From NCBI RefSeq assembly GCF_905475395.1, contig NC_058337.1, forward strand, positions 86,918,368 to 86,982,367: 64,000 bases of DNA, in the 5' to 3' direction. The stretch comes from Chrysoperla carnea. Taxonomy: Eukaryota; Arthropoda; Insecta; Neuroptera; Chrysopidae. The position numbers and the translations under genes were made by a program. The first letter of the stretch is position 1. Every line of letters begins with the position of its first letter. The notes under the pieces were generated by a model. The model was not told the origin of the DNA. It made no database searches and saw nothing but the letters and a program-made list of their open reading frames with translations. Below are positions 60,025 through 64,000 of this stretch, in pieces.

Positions 60025-62428
60025 ATGTTTAAAAAAATATTTACTACTATAAAATTTTTAAATAATTTAAATAACCAAATAAGAAATAGTGTGCACGTTC
60101 AAATTCAAAAATCTTTTACACAGCAATATGACAAACAGTTGGCTTTAAGACATAATTATTTTCAAAAGAATGAATTACCAATATTTAAAAATATTCTAGC
60201 ATTTAGTTTGATGGGTTTTTTGAGTGGAGCTGAAAAAGAATTAAATCCAGAAGAGGAAATTGTTATGACAATGAAGCGAGCCATTATTTGCGTACAACGC
60301 GAACAATATTCTCAAGCTGAACAACTTTTACACATTGCGTTAAATATGGCACAAAAACAAAATAATCAAAATGCAATTACATATATTTATGATTTAATGG
60401 CTAATTTAGCTATGGAACGTAATGAACCCATGAAAGCGAAAAATTTATTTGTAAATGTCATGCAACGGCTATTACAAAGTGGAATCGAAGAAGGCGATTT
60501 AAAAGTAATTAGACATTTTTAAAGAAGTTTATAATGAAATATCAATTTTTATACTTTTAAGACTGTTCCCAATACTTTCGTTGGAATAGGAAAAATGATT
60601 TTATAGTATTTTAAATTGTCAAATGTTGTGCTACAATATTTCGTTTTGATTAAATTGACCTTGTACATAAAAACAAGAAGTAAAAAATTTTGATCGTGTG
60701 CTGGAAGTCTTGCATTAGTATATATTTATGAAGGATATAAGAAATCCGATTTATTCTAGAGCTCTATGTAACAAAAATCGATCAAAATCAAGCCTACAAA
60801 AGATTTTGGTATTTTCTTAATATTTCCATAATTCAGTATCTTTCTATTTAGAATAATGTGACCAACGATGATATATTGAAGACACTACTTGGAAACGAAA
60901 AGATAGTGTAACATGTAACCATATTCTATATCATTTATAATTTAAGTGTAAAGTATAAACCGCCTGCCTTATTGATATATACCAATGCAAGACTGCAAGA
61001 AGTTCAGTGGTCCTACTCAGCTTTTGGTCCCAGAAAAGACAAAACACGAATTTTTAACCTAAAGGGGGAAAAATTAGAAATTATAATTAGTATTTTGGCA
61101 TAAACACATTTATAGCCAACAAAATCAGATAATACGTCAACGTTCAAGGGGGAAGGGATCTCTACTCTGACCTGATTCATCTCAGTTCACCCATGAGCGC
61201 ACGGCTAAATTTTGCCTTTTCTTCGCTGGCTTGGGTATATTGGTTTTTATACATTTGGTCTCCATTTCATGTTGATTGAAATTTTTTCATGGATTTTATT
61301 TAGGCGAAATGTCTACATCTGAAAAAATTTACTATCAGAGAACGTAATACATTTAAAAATTAACTACATAAAAATCTATCTACTAATTAACTCTATAGAA
61401 ATCTATCAGTTACTTTTACTGGCGCTTCCGCGTTTTCATCAGATCCCAAGTTGCAATACACAGTTAGGAAAAGAATCTTAGGTTGATTTAATTTCCATCG
61501 AACATAGCTAAGAATCGTCTTGAATTAATCGATCAATTCATTAAAATTAAAAATTTTGAATTATTTATTGGGATTAAACTGTTAACCGGAAATGGTACAG
61601 GTGCTTCAAAATCTCTTGGACACATTGTATAAAAACACTGAAGTTTATAATTTCTGGCTATCATGGGCTCAGAAATGTTGCGAATAGTTTTAAAAATTCA
61701 AATACTAAAACTTGTATATTAATATCAAAAGTTTTGTTTAAAAATTAAATTCACCTTAAATTACCAAATGCATTATAACGAAAAATAATTACTCCCGGTA
61801 ATTTTCCTTGAAAAAATCAATTGTTAATTATTTCTAGCTTAGACCTGTTGTGAAATAATCAGTGATTATATTTTAGGTAGTTCATATTAGTTTAAAAGTA
61901 GCCAATGTACATGTTCAAATGGGATACCTAGAGGAAGCTGAAATTGGTTACGTATGGTGTATAGATAAATTAGAACACAAAACAGACAATGATTCATTAC
62001 TACTGCGTGGTATATCATACGACTATTATGCACAATTATTATTAACCCAGAACCGAGTAAAAAAAGCTATCGATTGTCTTAAATCAGCATACGACATTTG
62101 TGTTCAAGTCTTGGGAATTACCAGTAATCAATCAATCAAATTGTTAAATGATTTGGGCTCAGCGTATTGGCGTGCTGGTGATTTAAGTAATGCAGAATCA
62201 TATTTTAAGAAATCATTAAGCCTTATTCAAATATCGGGTAATGAAAGTTACACAGGTGTTTTAAAATATAATTTAGGAACACTTTTAATGGAAAAAGGTT
62301 TGTATAAAGACTCTCAACAAATGTGTAAAGAAGCTTGGCATTTTGCTAAAGCAAGTAATGATAATAATTTATTAGAAAGAGCTAGTGATTGCTTAGATAA
62401 TGTAAAAAGTAAAATTAATAGTAAATAA
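60025..62428 (+). CDS. Ttc19: Tetratricopeptide repeat protein 19, mitochondrial
   Basis: TTC19 is an inner-membrane mitochondrial protein that keeps respiratory complex III active by clearing Rieske-protein fragments. Two exons, 60025-60504 and 61877-62428, join in phase at DLK|VVHISLKVA for 343 aa; the human protein is about 380. The N-terminus (MFKKIFTTIKFLNNLNNQIR) is basic, amphipathic and lacks acidic residues, fitting a mitochondrial presequence. A short hydrophobic segment (ILAFSLMGFLSG) follows at about 58-69. Family-typical pieces follow: AITYIYDLMANLAMERNEPMK, then TPR helices through NDLGSAYWRAGDLSNAESYF and LKYNLGTLLMEKGLYKDS. The exon 1 donor is GTAATT and the acceptor TTTTAG. 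The 1.37-kb intron holds nothing recognised. Confidence 0.95.
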
Positions 62429-62566
62429 TGAAAAAAAAATTCAAACTTGTAAATACAGATATTTTTTGTTCAACATAGAACATAAAGAAATTCCAAGAAA
62501 GAAAGGTTGAAATATTTCATTAAATTTATATAAGGATGAATTTTTGCTGACTTCGAGTTGAGACAT

Positions 62567-62672
62567 AGTTATTGAAATAAATACCACGAAAAGTACTTTT
62601 TTATTTCGAGTATCGTACGATACTCGAAATAAAATTTTATTTAGAAGATTGTGATATTTATTTCAATAACTA
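62567..62672. repeat. Palindrome in the TTC19 3' flank
   Basis: 'agttattgaaataaata' at the left pairs with 'tatttatttcaataact' at the right. The centre holds an exact palindrome built on TTTCGAGTATCG/CGATACTCGAAA (about 62,603-62,630). The left arm contains AATAAA at 62,576-62,581, the nearest candidate poly(A) signal for TTC19. Confidence 0.85.
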
Positions 62673-63320
62673 TTTCATTAAGTTGTCTAGAGCACAAAAT
62701 CAATAATTTCTATTGCCGCCTCCACACTATCGCGAAGTAGCACGAAGTCGGGCGAGGAATGATATTACGGAGATGATAATAGTGGTGTCTCGACTGTCCT
62801 CGCCTTGCCTTATACAACTTCGCTAAAAAAGTGTTTTTTGTACACAACTCAAAGGTAATACGAGGCATGCTTGTGAGTCTTATTTCCACATCCTCGTGAT
62901 TACTTGTATAGTTCAGTAGCTGTTGTGTATTGTATACAATTTTTGTTCAAAAGTTTTGTTATAAACGCACAGAGAGCTACCGCAACTGCAGCGTAACTAC
63001 GTACCAAAAACATATGTTTCCCTTGAGGCAACAAGGAAATATGTAACATGCTACACGTGTTAATTTTGTTGCTAGATGTTTCCGTTCGACTTCTTCCTTA
63101 AGTAATGAACAAATCTAGTCATTCAATATTATTTAAAAACCAATCCTATATGAGAAACGATAAAAAACGGCATTATCATTGTCGATAATTTATCGTTGAT
63201 CTTCTTTTGACCAATTCTCGGTAAAATTTCAATGTGGAATAATCAATCTACACTTTACCCTGTTTTAAAAATAAAGTAATTTGAAATTTTTGAACAAAAT
63301 TTGCGATACTAAAAATTGCA

Positions 63321-63363
63321 ATGGAGAATAATCCATTTAGGCCATCTGGTTTAGTTCGACAAG
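63321..63363 (+). CDS. Probable first coding exon of a further gene
   Basis: An ATG with a purine at -3 (GCAATGG) opens 14 codons plus one base, MENNPFRPSGLVRQ, ending at a strong donor (CAAG|GTAAGA). The peptide contains an NPF motif, known in other proteins as an EH-domain ligand. The region upstream to about 62,700 is less AT-rich, as for a promoter. No second exon was found before 64,000. The call rests on splice quality and peptide composition alone. Confidence 0.4.
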
Positions 63364-63429
63364 GTAAGATTTGGGTAAATTATAAAAAAATGCCATAATT
63401 ATAGTTTTTATGAAAGAGGTTCATGATTT

Positions 63430-63800
63430 ATACAATCGAACGCCTTGTTAAAATCAATGAATATTGTCGCAGCGCAACTGTTAATACTAATTTAAATCTA
63501 TTTGATATTTGATGCCAATCCCTAATTAAGACACTATTCAATAGTATTTCCTTGACTTTGTAGCTGTGATCTGTTTCACCATTCTCGGAATTAATCGCCT
63601 CCCAAACAATTTTATTTTTGTTCCCTGGAAAGTTTTCATTTCAAATCCATGTTTTTAACGATTGGTATTTGAGCTCCTCCACACTATCTCTTACTGGGGT
63701 TAAGAAGATTAAAAGTTTGTATGCGAATTCAGCTCCTAGCTGTTATTATCAAGAGTACTTTGGTTCTGGCAATTCTACAGTCTCCCCTTTCCGCTATTTT
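63430..63800 (-). pseudogene. Degenerate non-LTR reverse transcriptase fragment
   Basis: Reading minus, pieces of an RT domain appear in different frames: a stretch like AYKLLI near 63,715, and FIDFNKAFD near 63,450, the typical motif around the first catalytic Asp of non-LTR RTs. Stops and frame changes separate them. If the exon at 63,321 is real, this remnant lies in its first intron, antisense. Confidence 0.5.
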
Positions 63801-64000
63801 ATGTAGGTAGACATTTCTTGATTTCAAGACAAAAATCACGTTTCAATAAAAAGCATTTAACAATTTTCTAATAAAAGTGTTCCTCTATGTCTTACCAGTT
63901 TACGAGAACGATTTCTGAATCGCCACACTTTGGATTTTAAACGGAGTGTATAGTAAGTCTGTTTCACAATATAGTAGATAACGAGAATTAATGGATTTTA

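Noticed and set aside
63618-63806. 62-codon plus-strand frame
   Set aside because: It is antisense to the degenerate reverse transcriptase fragment.

Overview
The window is nuclear DNA of an insect, strongly AT-rich and repeat-laden. Spliced genes with GT..AG introns, a tRNA-derived SINE, degenerate non-LTR retrotransposon pieces and many foldback or MITE-like elements support this. The order cannot be fixed from sequence alone. Three conserved single-copy genes are recognisable, and their exons can be joined in phase by eye.

Left part (1 to about 43,900): almost a gene desert. The only confident-looking coding segment is a short 5' coding exon on the minus strand (8880-9072). An unrecognised open segment lies at 20,289-20,557. 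The rest is dispersed repeats: at least ten pieces of one family (family A), a perfect 481-bp-arm inverted repeat at 29,885-30,875, a 30-bp/240-bp hierarchical satellite at 31,400-32,800, a four-unit 318-bp tandem element at 27,655-29,245, SINE copies, a tRNA-like locus and a dead RNase H-bearing non-LTR fragment. A locally GC-richer patch at 42,480-42,720 could be a distant promoter or 5' exon.

Right part (43,900 to 64,000): a gene cluster. On the minus strand lie WDR83 (six exons, 308 aa) and kinesin-5/Klp61F (seven exons, 1054 aa). Divergently, on the plus strand, lie an unrecognised multi-pass membrane protein (three exons, 263 aa) and TTC19 (two exons, 343 aa), only 139 bp apart. A probable first coding exon of a further plus-strand gene starts at 63,321. 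The genes serve unrelated housekeeping roles (splicing/MAPK scaffold, mitotic spindle, complex III maintenance), so the clustering is not evidence of a shared pathway.

The most unusual signal is in the last intron of the kinesin-5 gene. It carries a roughly 295-bp, inverted, stop-containing copy of a piece of the gene's own large coiled-coil exon. The pre-mRNA could therefore fold exon against intron into a long duplex, a configuration resembling the origin of self-targeting hairpin-siRNA loci.
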